A stretch of 64,000 nucleotides of DNA from Anaerolineaceae bacterium. Its GTDB lineage: Bacteria; Chloroflexota; Anaerolineae; Aggregatilineales; Phototrophicaceae. The position numbers were made by a program, and so were the translations under genes. The DNA lies in the NCBI GenBank assembly GCA_020634115.1, contig JACKCH010000017.1, forward strand, positions 62,001 to 126,000, in the 5' to 3' direction. The notes beneath the pieces are model-generated. The model was not told the origin of the DNA. It searched no databases and saw only the letters and a list, made by a program, of their open reading frames with translations. Position 1 is the first letter of the stretch; every line of letters starts with the position of its first letter. This document shows positions 25,634 to 34,223 of the stretch, piece after piece.

Positions 25634-27094
25634 TTACAGCTCCCCAGCGTGTTTATCCACAAACGACTCGGCAAAGCGCATGAAGCGGTAGACATCCGCG
25701 AAATTCGTCACCAGCCCCACCGAAATCCGCACCGCGCCTACCGCGTCTTTTTCCTTGCCGCTCATGGCGGTGATAAACTGCTCAAACGTCATGCGTTCCT
25801 CGTGCTGGAAACAGTCGGTCAGGTCAGCCGCCGTCAGGCCGTGCGCCATCTCGCCCGCGCCAGGGTTACAGAAACAGCCGGTACGCAGGGAAATCGTGTG
25901 TTCGTTCGCCAGCGCCTCGACCCGCCGGTAATCGAGCAGTTTGCCATCCGGGTCGTAGAAATTCACCGTCACCGTGCCGCCGCGCCCTGCGGTGCTGGCC
26001 GGGCCGTAGAGCGTGATGAGCGGTTTGCCGTTGCTGTGGTGCAGACTGAGCAGATTTGCCAGCAGCCAGTCCGTCAGCGCCATGACGCGCTCGTGAATCG
26101 CGGCCACGCCCACTTTGGACAGGTGCTTCAGGCCGATTTCAATCGCCGGGAGGTTCAGGTAGTTGATCGTGCCATCCTCGAATCCGGTCTCGTCTTCCGC
26201 CAGGTAGTAGCCGTCACCCTGCACCGAGGCGATGGTGATCGTCCCCCCGGCGAACCAGGGACGGCGCAGCTTGACCAACGCGCTTTTGCGGGCGATGAGC
26301 GCTCCGACCCCGGTAGGGTAGCCGAACATCTTATAGAACGACAGCGGCATGAAGTCAGGATGCCACTGACTCAGGTCAACCCGATTGGTGGGAGCGAAAG
26401 CGGCGAAATCCACCAGGACAGCCCACCCCTTGTCCTGCGCTTTAGCGATCCACTCCAGCGGGTGCTGCACGCCGGAGAAATTTGACTGGGCCGGGAACGC
26501 GAACAGGTTCGCTTTGGTCGGGTCGGCCTCGCTTAACAACGCATCCAGCCGCGCCGCATCCAGCCGCAAATCCGGCGGCAGCACCGGAGCGTACTGGAAG
26601 GTCGCACCCCTGGCGCGGGCGTACTCGCGGATGCCGTTGACCGAGTTGTGATTGTCGAAGGTCAGCAGGTAGCGACTGCCCGCCTCAAACGGGAAGGATT
26701 CCCCGACCAACTTTAACGCGCCGCTGGCGTTCTGGGTGAAGATCACCACGTATTCATCTGGCGAGGCGTTGAAGTATTCCAGCACAAAGTCACGGGCGTG
26801 TTCATCTAGGTTGGTCATGGCCTGTGAGGTGGGGTTGCTGGAATGCGGGTTGCCGAACACGCCTTCCCGCAGCAGCGCCATGTGTTCGGCCAACTGCGAA
26901 TCGCCGTACAGCCCGCCCCCGGTGTAATCCAGGTAGATGTGGCCGTGTTTATCCAGGCGGCTGTATTCGGCGGCCCGCAGCGCGTCAATGTGGCTGGTCG
27001 CGCCATACTCCGGGTGCTGCGCCAGGAACGCCGCGTAAGCGGAGTCCATCTGTTCGGGGGCGTAGCGGGTGGAAGTCATGGGTTCGGTTGACAT
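25634..27094 (-). CDS. PLP-dependent class V aminotransferase, NifS/molybdenum-cofactor-sulfurase-like
   Basis: The start is taken at ATG 27094, with AGGAG 7 bases upstream; the frame opens at a TTG. 486 residues. The class V fold has IYLDYTGGGLYGDSQL near residue 50, NPHSSNPTS, TQNASGALKLVGE and the PLP-Lys segment SFYKMFGYPTGVG (about 265). A Cys region, LRTGCFCNPGAG, lies near residue 410, as in MOCOS-type proteins. The family transfers sulfur from cysteine or acts on related substrates. There is no neighbour for Fe-S or Moco biosynthesis. The substrate is not determined. Confidence 0.8.
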   Translation of the reverse strand: MSTEPMTSTRYAPEQMDSAYAAFLAQHPEYGATSHIDALRAAEYSRLDKHGHIYLDYTGGGLYGDSQLAEHMALLREGVFGNPHSSNPTSQAMTNLDEHARDFVLEYFNASPDEYVVIFTQNASGALKLVGESFPFEAGSRYLLTFDNHNSVNGIREYARARGATFQYAPVLPPDLRLDAARLDALLSEADPTKANLFAFPAQSNFSGVQHPLEWIAKAQDKGWAVLVDFAAFAPTNRVDLSQWHPDFMPLSFYKMFGYPTGVGALIARKSALVKLRRPWFAGGTITIASVQGDGYYLAEDETGFEDGTINYLNLPAIEIGLKHLSKVGVAAIHERVMALTDWLLANLLSLHHSNGKPLITLYGPASTAGRGGTVTVNFYDPDGKLLDYRRVEALANEHTISLRTGCFCNPGAGEMAHGLTAADLTDCFQHEERMTFEQFITAMSGKEKDAVGAVRISVGLVTNFADVYRFMRFAESFVDKHAGEL

Positions 27095-27168
27095 ATTTTT
27101 TCTCCTCAATCGCTCAGGGTGCGTGATTTCGGTCTGGGCGGGTGGGTTTGTTTTGATTCATTTCTTTG

Positions 27169-27252
27169 ACCTCACCCCTTCTCGCTGCGCTCGTTTTCCC
27201 CTCTCCAATTTGGAGAGGGGACGGAGAACCGAAGGTTCGGGAGGGGTGAGGT
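27169..27252. repeat. REP-like nested palindrome
   Basis: Outer arms ACCTCACCCC (27169-27178) and GGGGTGAGGT (27243-27252) enclose an inner palindrome, CCCCTCTCCA to TGGAGAGGGG (27198-27220). It occupies the 297-base gap upstream of the PLP-enzyme gene; the rest of the gap holds the terminator below and no gene. The form is that of a common intergenic repetitive element. Confidence 0.65.
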
Positions 27253-27292
27253 AGCCTATAAAAGCGGTTTTGAATAGAATCTAGCCAACAAA

Positions 27293-27333
27293 AAAGCGCA
27301 GCCTGGTTTTGGGCATACGCCAGACTACGCTTT
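27293..27333 (-). terminator. rho-independent terminator of the GH3 operon
   Basis: On the minus strand AAAGCGTAGTCTGG pairs with CCAGGCTGCGCTTT (14 pairs, two of them G-T) around a 13-base loop, followed by TTTGTTGG. It lies 59 bases after the GH3 stop. Confidence 0.8.
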
Positions 27334-27391
27334 GTTCCGCCGGAACAATTCGTGACAACAACAAGAACAACAACAGATGTAATTTAGCTTG

Positions 27392-29077
27392 TTACTCATC
27401 GTGTATACCCGCCGGAAGGGTCTCCGATAAGGTGATCGGCAGCCTGCCCTGCGCTGGAAGCGCGCCGAACAACACCGCGCAGACCGCCGGGACTGCCGGG
27501 CGTTCCGGGCTGTAGGTCAGCACATAAGCCGCCACGTCAGGAAACGCTTTCCAATCATAAATTGAATACAGCGCGGCCACCACTGTTTTCGCCGGGGGCA
27601 GCGCCCGCACCAATGCTTGTTGCTGGCTATTATCTACCGCATTCTGCGTAAAGACAATAACCGTATCGCTCCGATTGGCCGCGCTGACTGCCCATTCGAT
27701 TTCGGTGTCCTGGGGATAGTCCGAAACGCCCACCCATTGAATATCGGTTCGGTACTGGCCGCATTCCTGGGCGATTTGTGGCCGTGTCGCCGGGTAAATC
27801 ATCGCTGTACGCTGCTCCGCCGTGACCGGCACGAGGTCGCTGTGGTCATAAACCACCGTGACGCCCTGCTGGAATAGCTCATCTACCAGCGGCGCGTGGG
27901 CGGCGGCGTTGACGCGCTCAGTGGCGCTATTTTCATCTAGGGGCTGCCAGTCGAGGACGCCGTAGCGGGCTTTTGCTGCCAGAATCCGCGCTACCGACTC
28001 CTGAATCCGTGATTCAGGAATTTGCCCGGCGTGTACCGCATCCACCACCGCCTGAATCGCCGCTGCCTGACTTTCCAGGCCGACATGGGCGCTGATAACC
28101 ATGTCTACCCCCGCTTCCACCGCCCGCACCACCGCGTCCGGGTAGCTGTAGACCGTATCTATCGCGTCCATATCCAGCGCGTCGGTGAGGATCAGCCCGT
28201 TATAGCCGAGGTCGTCGCGCAGCAGGCCGGTCACAATATTGTGAGACAGTGTGGCCGGGAGGTTTTCTTCCGGCTCCAGTGCCGGATACCAGATATGCGC
28301 GACCATGATCGCCTCGACTCCGGCGTTGATCGCGGCCTGGAACGGCAGCAGTTCGCGCGCCGCCAGTTCATCCCGACTGAGGGTGACCACCGGTAAGCCG
28401 GTATGCGAATCGGTGTCCGATGCGCCATGTCCGGGGAAGTGCTTCGCCGTCCCCATTACGCCGCCCGCTTGCAGCCCACTGACAAATCCGGCGAGTACCG
28501 GGTTGACCAGTGCCGGGTCGCTGCCGAATGAACGCCGCAGGATAATCGGGTTCTGGGGGTTGGTTTCCAGGTCAGCTACCGGCGCGAGATCCAAATTGAC
28601 TCCCACCGCTGCCAGTTCCGCCGCCATCGCATTCCCTACACGAGTCGCCAGTTCAGGACTGCCCGCCGCCGTCAGCAGAGCGGGGGTCGGGAACAACGTG
28701 AAGCCGTCGCGTAAATGGGTGATCGGCCCGCCTTCCTGGTCAACCGCCACCAGCAGCGGCAGCCCACCCGCCGCCGTGATGGTTTGCTGGTAAGCGTTGG
28801 TCAGTTGAGTCACCTGTTCCGGTGTGCTGGTGTTGCCCCCGATCAGCACCACACCACCCGGCTGCCATTGCGTCAGGAAATCGCGCCCGGCCTCGGTCAA
28901 CTGTCCCCCGTACAGGTTGACGATGAACATCTGCGCGACCTGCTGTTCCAGCGTCAGCGAGTCCAGGATGTCTGGCTGTGCTGTGTTAGTTGTGACGACG
29001 AGCAGCAGGCATAGACAGCCTAAAATCCCCTTCCTTATTGTCAGGAAAGGGATACGGAACGGATAGAAGCGACACAT
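27392..29077 (-). CDS. exported GH3 beta-N-acetylhexosaminidase-like glycosidase
   Basis: 561 residues. An N-terminal signal segment (about 12-32; GILGCLCLLLVVTTNTA) indicates export. The GH3 catalytic barrel has VDQEGGPITHL, the KHFPGHGASDTDSHTGLP loop (the Asp-His general acid pair of NagZ-type enzymes) and ILTDALDMDAI, with the nucleophile Asp. About 180 further residues form a second domain with SDTVIVFTQNAVDN. NagZ enzymes cut N-acetylglucosamine from muropeptides; an exported form would work on the wall outside. It starts 6 bases after the response-regulator stop. No good ribosome site is visible, so it may rely on coupling. Confidence 0.85.
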   Translation of the reverse strand: MCRFYPFRIPFLTIRKGILGCLCLLLVVTTNTAQPDILDSLTLEQQVAQMFIVNLYGGQLTEAGRDFLTQWQPGGVVLIGGNTSTPEQVTQLTNAYQQTITAAGGLPLLVAVDQEGGPITHLRDGFTLFPTPALLTAAGSPELATRVGNAMAAELAAVGVNLDLAPVADLETNPQNPIILRRSFGSDPALVNPVLAGFVSGLQAGGVMGTAKHFPGHGASDTDSHTGLPVVTLSRDELAARELLPFQAAINAGVEAIMVAHIWYPALEPEENLPATLSHNIVTGLLRDDLGYNGLILTDALDMDAIDTVYSYPDAVVRAVEAGVDMVISAHVGLESQAAAIQAVVDAVHAGQIPESRIQESVARILAAKARYGVLDWQPLDENSATERVNAAAHAPLVDELFQQGVTVVYDHSDLVPVTAEQRTAMIYPATRPQIAQECGQYRTDIQWVGVSDYPQDTEIEWAVSAANRSDTVIVFTQNAVDNSQQQALVRALPPAKTVVAALYSIYDWKAFPDVAAYVLTYSPERPAVPAVCAVLFGALPAQGRLPITLSETLPAGIHDE

Positions 29078-29083
29078 GAGGGA

Positions 29084-29947
29084 CTACGTGCCGGGATCGC
29101 TCAGGCGGTAGCCGATACCGCGCACGTTGACGATGAGATCGGCGTCTTTTCCGGTTTGTTTCAGCTTACGGCGCAGGTTGCTCACATGTGGGCGAATTAC
29201 CTCGCGGGCTTCGCTTTCTTCCACTGTGTAACCGCGCACTTCGCGTACCAGTTCATGGCAGGAGACGACCCGGCCACGATGTGCTGCCAGGTAGAGCAAC
29301 AGGTCAAATTCGGTCGGAGTCAGATCTACCGGCTGTTCATCCACCGAAATCTGGTAGCGTCCCGGGTAAATCGTCAACGGCCCTAGCGTCATATTCTGCA
29401 TGGGACGGTCAAATGTAGCGAGGGGTTGTTCCTGGTCCTCGGCGTCGCCCACGATTTCCTCTTCCTCTTCATAGAGGGTGTTGAGCGCTTCGACATTCGC
29501 CCGGCTGAGTTCAAAGACATTACTGCGAATGGTATCCAGCAGGGAACGGCGCCGCTTAAGGTTGCGGGCACGTTCGACACCCTGAGTCACACTACGGCGG
29601 ATGTCCTGGCTTGAGCTAGGCTTAATGAGGTAGTCGTGTGCGCCCAATCGCAAGCTTTCTACCGCTGTCCCCAGGCTAGCATACCCGGTAAGCAGAATCA
29701 CAATTGAGTCCGGGGCAATATCCTTAATGCGGCGCAGCAAATCCACGCCGCTGATACCCGGTGGCATCCGAATATCCGTCAGCACCACGTCGAATTCCTG
29801 CTGGGAAATTAAATCGATGGCTTCTTCACCGCTGGCCGCTTCGCTTACCTGATAGCCTATACGCTGGAGTGTCTTGCTGACGGAATAACGAACTGCGCCG
29901 TCGTCATCCACCACCAGCACGCGCGCCATATCTATTTGGTTATTCAT
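29084..29947 (-). CDS. OmpR-type response regulator
   Basis: 287 residues. The receiver domain (8-125) has acid pocket DDD at 14-16, phosphorylation site Asp58 in LTDIRMPPG, the Thr of LTGY and the Lys of IKPS. A helical linker (about 130-185) includes an acidic EEEEE stretch. The C-terminal winged helix (about 195-285) has LTPTEFDLLLYLAAHRGRVVS and EVIRPHVSNLRRKL. It should bind DNA as a phosphorylated dimer. It is upstream of, and probably cotranscribed with, the GH3 glycosidase. The partner kinase is unknown; the orphan kinase at 17405-19492 is one candidate. ATG 29929 is an alternative start. Confidence 0.9.
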   Translation of the reverse strand: MNNQIDMARVLVVDDDGAVRYSVSKTLQRIGYQVSEAASGEEAIDLISQQEFDVVLTDIRMPPGISGVDLLRRIKDIAPDSIVILLTGYASLGTAVESLRLGAHDYLIKPSSSQDIRRSVTQGVERARNLKRRRSLLDTIRSNVFELSRANVEALNTLYEEEEEIVGDAEDQEQPLATFDRPMQNMTLGPLTIYPGRYQISVDEQPVDLTPTEFDLLLYLAAHRGRVVSCHELVREVRGYTVEESEAREVIRPHVSNLRRKLKQTGKDADLIVNVRGIGYRLSDPGT

Positions 29948-30065
29948 TTTCTATCCACTCTATAGATACTATTTTACTATTCAACCAGCCTTTCTCAATC
30001 ATACCTGAATTAATAGATTCATGCAAACATTTTCGGAATGCCGGCAATCGTAATTAAGTCAAAAT

Positions 30066-31478
30066 TCATGGAATTTTCTGTAATTCGGCATAAACGGCAG
30101 GTTTCGCTTGCTCTTGCGGGATGAATTGGGTACTCACAACCCATCTGTCCACCAGTCGGATAGCGGCGACTTGCCCACCTACCACGAGCAAGGGAATCCG
30201 GTCACGCAGATCGTTCGGCACTTTCTGGTCGGTGAACCAGCGGTTGAGTTTTTTAGTATGCCCGCCTAACCCTGGTGACGCAAATCGATCCCCCTCGCGC
30301 CGCGTGCGGAGCAGTAAATCGCTGCTCCCGGTCAGCCCTGCCCACGTTCCTAAAGAATCCGCCGATGGTGGGGTCGTGCGTGTCACCAGTGCCCATGCAC
30401 TGCCCGATACCAGGGTAATGCCCGGCACACTAACAGTGATTTCCGTCTCCACCGGCAGCAGGATATAGCCGCGATCCGGCTCAGCGGCGGTCAGGCGCTC
30501 CACCGTGACCTCCGTATAGGCGACCCGCAGCCGCAGCCCGCCCGGCAGCAAAACCTGACTCCCCACTTCTCCCCGGTTGCCCAGGTCTACCGCTGCAATA
30601 ACGTGGTGATGGCTGGTTGTTTCGCCTCCATTCAACTGTTCCGCCGCCCACAGCACAAAGCGGCGCTGCAAGGCCGGGTGTAGCCCGCAAAAGGTTGCGC
30701 GGTTGATGGTGATGCGGTCAGATTCGGTGGCACGCGGCCTGAATCACCGCGAATTGTGCATCCAGGTAATCCAGGTCTACTGCGCGCTCTCTGAGAGGTT
30801 CATTAAGGTCGGGACAATCTGCGGATTGATGGTCTGTAACTGTGGCAGAATGTCATGGCGGATGTGGTTGCGAAGCAGAGTCGTGTCCTGGTTGGTTGCG
30901 TCGTGACGGGGTGTCAGATGATGTTCCCGGCAGTAGGTTTCAATCTCGGTGCGGGAGGTCGCCAGCAGTGGGCGCACCAGCGTGATTTCCGGGAAGCCAG
31001 GCAGGGCGGCATGAAACGCCATCCCCCGTAGCCCGCGCAGCCCCGACCCCCGCAGTAGATGGAGCAGGATGGTTTCAGCCTGGTCGTCGGCGTGGTGCGC
31101 GGTGGCGACCAGCGACGCGCCTACATCACGGGCGACCCCCGCCAGGAAGGCATACCGGGCTTGCCGGGCAGACGTTTCGACCCCCTGGCCGGTTTGCTCC
31201 ATCAGCGCCGGGACATTGGTATTGCCGATTGTTACCGGTAGCCCCCAAGCCGCAGCTGTAGCAGCCACGAAGTGGGCATCGGCGGCTCCGTCAGCACCCC
31301 GCAGCCCATGATCGAGCGTGGCGACATGCAGGTCGCATTCCAGGCGGGGGCGCAGTTCCTGTAGGATGTGCAGCAGAGCGAGTGAATCCGCGCCGCCAGA
31401 AACCGCCACCACAACGAGGGTATGCTGCGGAATAAGGTTGTGTTTTTGTATGGTTTGAAATGCTTTCTGATGCACCAT
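30066..31478 (-). pseudogene. tilS: tRNA(Ile)-lysidine synthetase with two compensating frameshifts
   Basis: TilS adds lysine to C34 of tRNA-Ile(CAU), normally an essential step. The N-part (30777-31478) has the PP-loop VAVSGGADSLALLH and ATLDHGLRGA, and the AHHADDQAETIL motif. It stops at TAG after NLSESAQ. The expected sequence continues in another frame (DLDYLDAQFAVIQAA). It then returns to the first frame for SDRITINRATFCGLHPALQRR and the C-terminal domain (open from 30743 to 30066). This implies one missing base near 30777 and one extra base near 30735. It may be a real mutation or sequence errors; intact reading would give about 470 residues. No strong ribosome site is seen at 31478. 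Confidence 0.85.
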
Positions 31479-31540
31479 GACCTCGCAAAACCATTGAAAA
31501 TATATTATAACCGTTTGATGAGCCGTATACTGGCGGTGCT

Positions 31541-31568
31541 TTCAGATTGGGCTACATCATGTTATAAT
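31541..31568 (+). promoter_or_regulatory. promoter of the mre cluster
   Basis: TTCAGA (31541-31546) and TATAAT (31563-31568) are spaced 16 bp. The mreB start lies 35 bases beyond. On the opposite strand a TATAAT at 31504-31509 could serve tilS, but without a clear -35. Confidence 0.55.
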
Positions 31569-31602
31569 GCCGCTCGCCATATCTGGCCGATAGGAGAACT
31601 GT

Positions 31603-32664
31603 GTGCAAAGCCCGCTCGACTTTTTATTCGGCTTATTCTCTCTCGATATTGGTATTGATCTCGGCACAGCCAACACGTTAGTGGGGGTGCGCGGCAAAGG
31701 GATTGTCATTAACGAACCGTCTTTTGTCGCCGTCGAGAAAAAGACGCGCCGCCCGATAGAGGTGGGGGCGCGGGCCAAAGAGATGTGGAGCAAGAATCCG
31801 AAAGACATCCTGGTAGTACGCCCGCTGCGCGATGGCGTCATCAGTGAATTTGAAGTGACTGAAGCCATGCTTCACCATTTGATTTCCAAGGCGCACGAGC
31901 AGACCTGGGTGCCTATTCCCAGGCCGCGTGTGGTGGTTGGGATTCCCAGTGGTGTGACCGAAGTTGAAAAACGCGCGGTGTTCGAGGCTTCGATTAATGC
32001 GGGTGCCAGAGAAGCCTACCTGATTGAGGAGCCGGTGGCAGCGGCAATTGGCGCGGGGTTGCCGGTGCAGGAAACGCGGGGCAGCATGATCGTAGACATC
32101 GGCGGTGGCACAACTGAAGTCGCGATCTTCTCGCTGGGCGGCATCGTCATCAGCCGGTCTATCCGCGTGGCTGGGGACGAAATGGATGAAGACATTGTCC
32201 AGCACATGCGTGCCAAGCATAACCTCTTGATCGGCGAACCCACTGCCGAAAAAGTCAAAATGGAAATTGGCTCGGCCTATCCGCTGCCCCAGGAACGCAC
32301 CTATTCCGCGCCGGGGCGGAATCTCGTGACCGGGCTTCCGGCGCGGGTTGAGGTCAGTTCGATTGAAATCCGCGAGGCGATTTCCGGTTCGGTTGGAATT
32401 ATCGTGGATACGGTGAAGGATGCCCTGGACGATACCCCGCCCGAACTGGTTGGTGACTTGATGGAAAGCGGAATATGTCTGGCGGGCGGTGGTGGCTTGC
32501 TCAAAGGGTTGGCTGAACGGATGACCGACGAGTTAAAAATCCGTACCTGGGTCGCTGACGACGCGATGACCTGTGTAGCCCGCGGCGCGGTGCGTGTGCT
32601 GGAAGATTACAACAACCTGCGACGGCTACTGGTCGGCCTCGAACGTGGCAGTACTCATCACTGA
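31603..32664 (+). CDS. mreB: rod-shape determining protein MreB
   Basis: 353 residues, GTG start with GGAG at 31593-31596. This is an actin-fold ATPase that forms membrane-bound filaments guiding wall synthesis. Phosphate-1 motif DIGIDLGTANTLV is near residue 15, phosphate-2 IVDIGGGTTEVA near 165, connecting segments IEEPVAAAIGAGLPV, and the adenosine motif LAGGGGLLKGL near 295. An N-terminal hydrophobic stretch (PLDFLFGLFSLDIG) could be the membrane-binding element. Length and motifs are normal. It is first gene of a nine-gene plus-strand cluster with mreC, mreD, mrdA, min genes and rodA. Confidence 0.97.
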   Translation: MQSPLDFLFGLFSLDIGIDLGTANTLVGVRGKGIVINEPSFVAVEKKTRRPIEVGARAKEMWSKNPKDILVVRPLRDGVISEFEVTEAMLHHLISKAHEQTWVPIPRPRVVVGIPSGVTEVEKRAVFEASINAGAREAYLIEEPVAAAIGAGLPVQETRGSMIVDIGGGTTEVAIFSLGGIVISRSIRVAGDEMDEDIVQHMRAKHNLLIGEPTAEKVKMEIGSAYPLPQERTYSAPGRNLVTGLPARVEVSSIEIREAISGSVGIIVDTVKDALDDTPPELVGDLMESGICLAGGGGLLKGLAERMTDELKIRTWVADDAMTCVARGAVRVLEDYNNLRRLLVGLERGSTHH

Positions 32665-32698
32665 TTGCTCTTCGCTACTGCTTGCATAATCGTTCTTC

Positions 32699-32707
32699 TG
32701 CTATAAT
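32699..32707 (+). promoter_or_regulatory. extended -10 element upstream of mreC
   Basis: TGCTATAAT at 32699-32707 matches an extended -10 (TGnTATAAT). A TTGCAT at 32682 gives too short a spacer (14 bp). It suggests an internal promoter between mreB and mreC, 79 bases before the mreC start. Confidence 0.45.
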
Positions 32708-32785
32708 CCCCTCTGCTGTTATGATTCCATTCTGGATAAGGGCTGTTCAGCCTTTAGTTTAACCCGTAGTGTGAGGATAGACCCT

Positions 32786-33646
32786 GTGCGTAGATGGCGT
32801 GCTAATCCCTGGGTTTTCCTGGTCATTTGTCTGGTGGTGAGTATCGCGCTGGTTACGGCCAGCCAGCTTGGGATTCTAGGCCCGTTTGAAGGTATTGTCG
32901 CCGCGCCGCTGAATTTTGTTTCCGGTCTGGTGAACCGGATGACGCTTTCAGTTTCCCGGGGAATAGATGACCTGACCGAACTGGAAACCCTGCGCCAGCG
33001 AAACGCTGATCTGGAAGAATCTCTGGCGCAGCTTCAGAGTGAAGTGGTCGAATTGCGCGAGATTCAAAGTGACTACAATCGCCTCGCGGAACTGCTCGAT
33101 TACACTACATCCGTGCAGAATCAGGAGTCCCTCGCGGCAGATGTGATTCTCCAGGCGGACGTGAACAGCCTGCTGCGGACGATTGTCATTAACAAAGGGG
33201 CGCGGGACGGTATCGCGGTGGGAATGCCGGTGGTCACACGGCAAGGCCTGATTGGGCGTATTACCGATGTGACAGCAGATTCCGCGCGGGTGCTGCTCAT
33301 CACCGACCCATCCAGTGCGGTGAGCGGGCGCTTGCAGAGCAGTCGCGCCGAGGGCAGCGTCGTTGGGCGGGCGGGTGGCCTGACGATGATTTTTATCCCG
33401 CTGGGAGCGGCCATCGAACAGGGCGATCTGGTACTGACCTCTGGGTTAGGGGGGAATCTGCCGCCGGATATTGTGATTGGTGTCGTGACCAGTGTGCAGA
33501 AGTTTGAATTTGAACTCTACCAGCAAGCGCAGATTCAGAGTCTGGCGGATTTCAATACTCTGGAAATTGTCCTCGTGATTACCAACTTCCAGCCGGCGGA
33601 TCTATCCGCCTTTGAGACAGATGCCAATGGGGGAAACGGTCAGTAA
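32786..33646 (+). CDS. mreC: rod-shape determining protein MreC
   Basis: The start is taken at GTG 32786, with GAGGAT 7 bases upstream; the longer frame from 32771 includes that ribosome site. 286 residues: one membrane helix (about 7-28; WVFLVICLVVSIALVTAS), a coiled coil (about 60-100; LRQRNADLEESLAQLQSEVVEL) and beta domains with INKGARDGIAVGMPVVT, LLITDPSSAVSGRL and LVLTSGLGGNLPPDI. MreC links MreB and PBP2 on the outer face. It is 4 bases before mreD. Confidence 0.95.
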   Translation: MRRWRANPWVFLVICLVVSIALVTASQLGILGPFEGIVAAPLNFVSGLVNRMTLSVSRGIDDLTELETLRQRNADLEESLAQLQSEVVELREIQSDYNRLAELLDYTTSVQNQESLAADVILQADVNSLLRTIVINKGARDGIAVGMPVVTRQGLIGRITDVTADSARVLLITDPSSAVSGRLQSSRAEGSVVGRAGGLTMIFIPLGAAIEQGDLVLTSGLGGNLPPDIVIGVVTSVQKFEFELYQQAQIQSLADFNTLEIVLVITNFQPADLSAFETDANGGNGQ

Positions 33647-33649
33647 ACG

Positions 33650-34174
33650 ATGGGCGGTTTCCTCAGCTTGCCGGTGCTGCTGGTGGTCGTGGTGATTCAG
33701 GCGACTCTGATCCCGCAGATTGCGATTCTAGGTGGACGGCCTGATCTGGTGTTCCTGATGGTCGTCGCCTGGTCGGTTCATGCGCCACTGAATGAAGGCG
33801 TGACTTGGGCTTTTATGGGAGGCGTGCTGCTTGATCTGCTTTCCGCCGCACCCACCGGGACGTCTATCCCCGGTATGGTGCTGGTGGTATTTATCGTGAA
33901 TGCTCTCCAAAACCAGCTTTATAACCTGAATTTACTGTTGTTCCTGGGAATTGTCGGCATCGGAACTGTTTTGCAAGAGATTATCGTGATAGTTATTCTC
34001 TCGCTGACCGGGTTCACGGTGTTATTTGTGGAGAGTCTGGGGTATGTTGTCCTGCCCACCGCCGCCTACAATCTGGCGTTCGCGCTGCCGGTGTACTGGG
34101 TGGCCCGCCGGATTCAGCGGCGTTTTGCCGAACGGCGGCAGATTTCCCAAACGAACCGCGTATCGGTCAGATGA
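33650..34174 (+). CDS. mreD: rod-shape determining protein MreD
   Basis: 174 residues with five or six hydrophobic helices, as usual for this small integral partner of MreC. The segment FLMVVAWSVHAPLNEGVTWAF then LDLLSAAPTGTSIPGM matches the conserved MreD pattern of an acidic residue after the third helix. It starts 3 bases after the mreC stop, so translation is likely coupled. The C-terminal tail is basic and cytosolic. Confidence 0.9.
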   Translation: MGGFLSLPVLLVVVVIQATLIPQIAILGGRPDLVFLMVVAWSVHAPLNEGVTWAFMGGVLLDLLSAAPTGTSIPGMVLVVFIVNALQNQLYNLNLLLFLGIVGIGTVLQEIIVIVILSLTGFTVLFVESLGYVVLPTAAYNLAFALPVYWVARRIQRRFAERRQISQTNRVSVR

Positions 34175-34223
34175 TGTTGGTTAGATGATGAATGATGGTG
34201 TATTGGGATTTTGTGAGTGAGTG

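Noticed and set aside
27355..27376. AAC-rich triplet run
   Set aside because: Short simple sequence near the terminator; not long enough to be a functional repeat.
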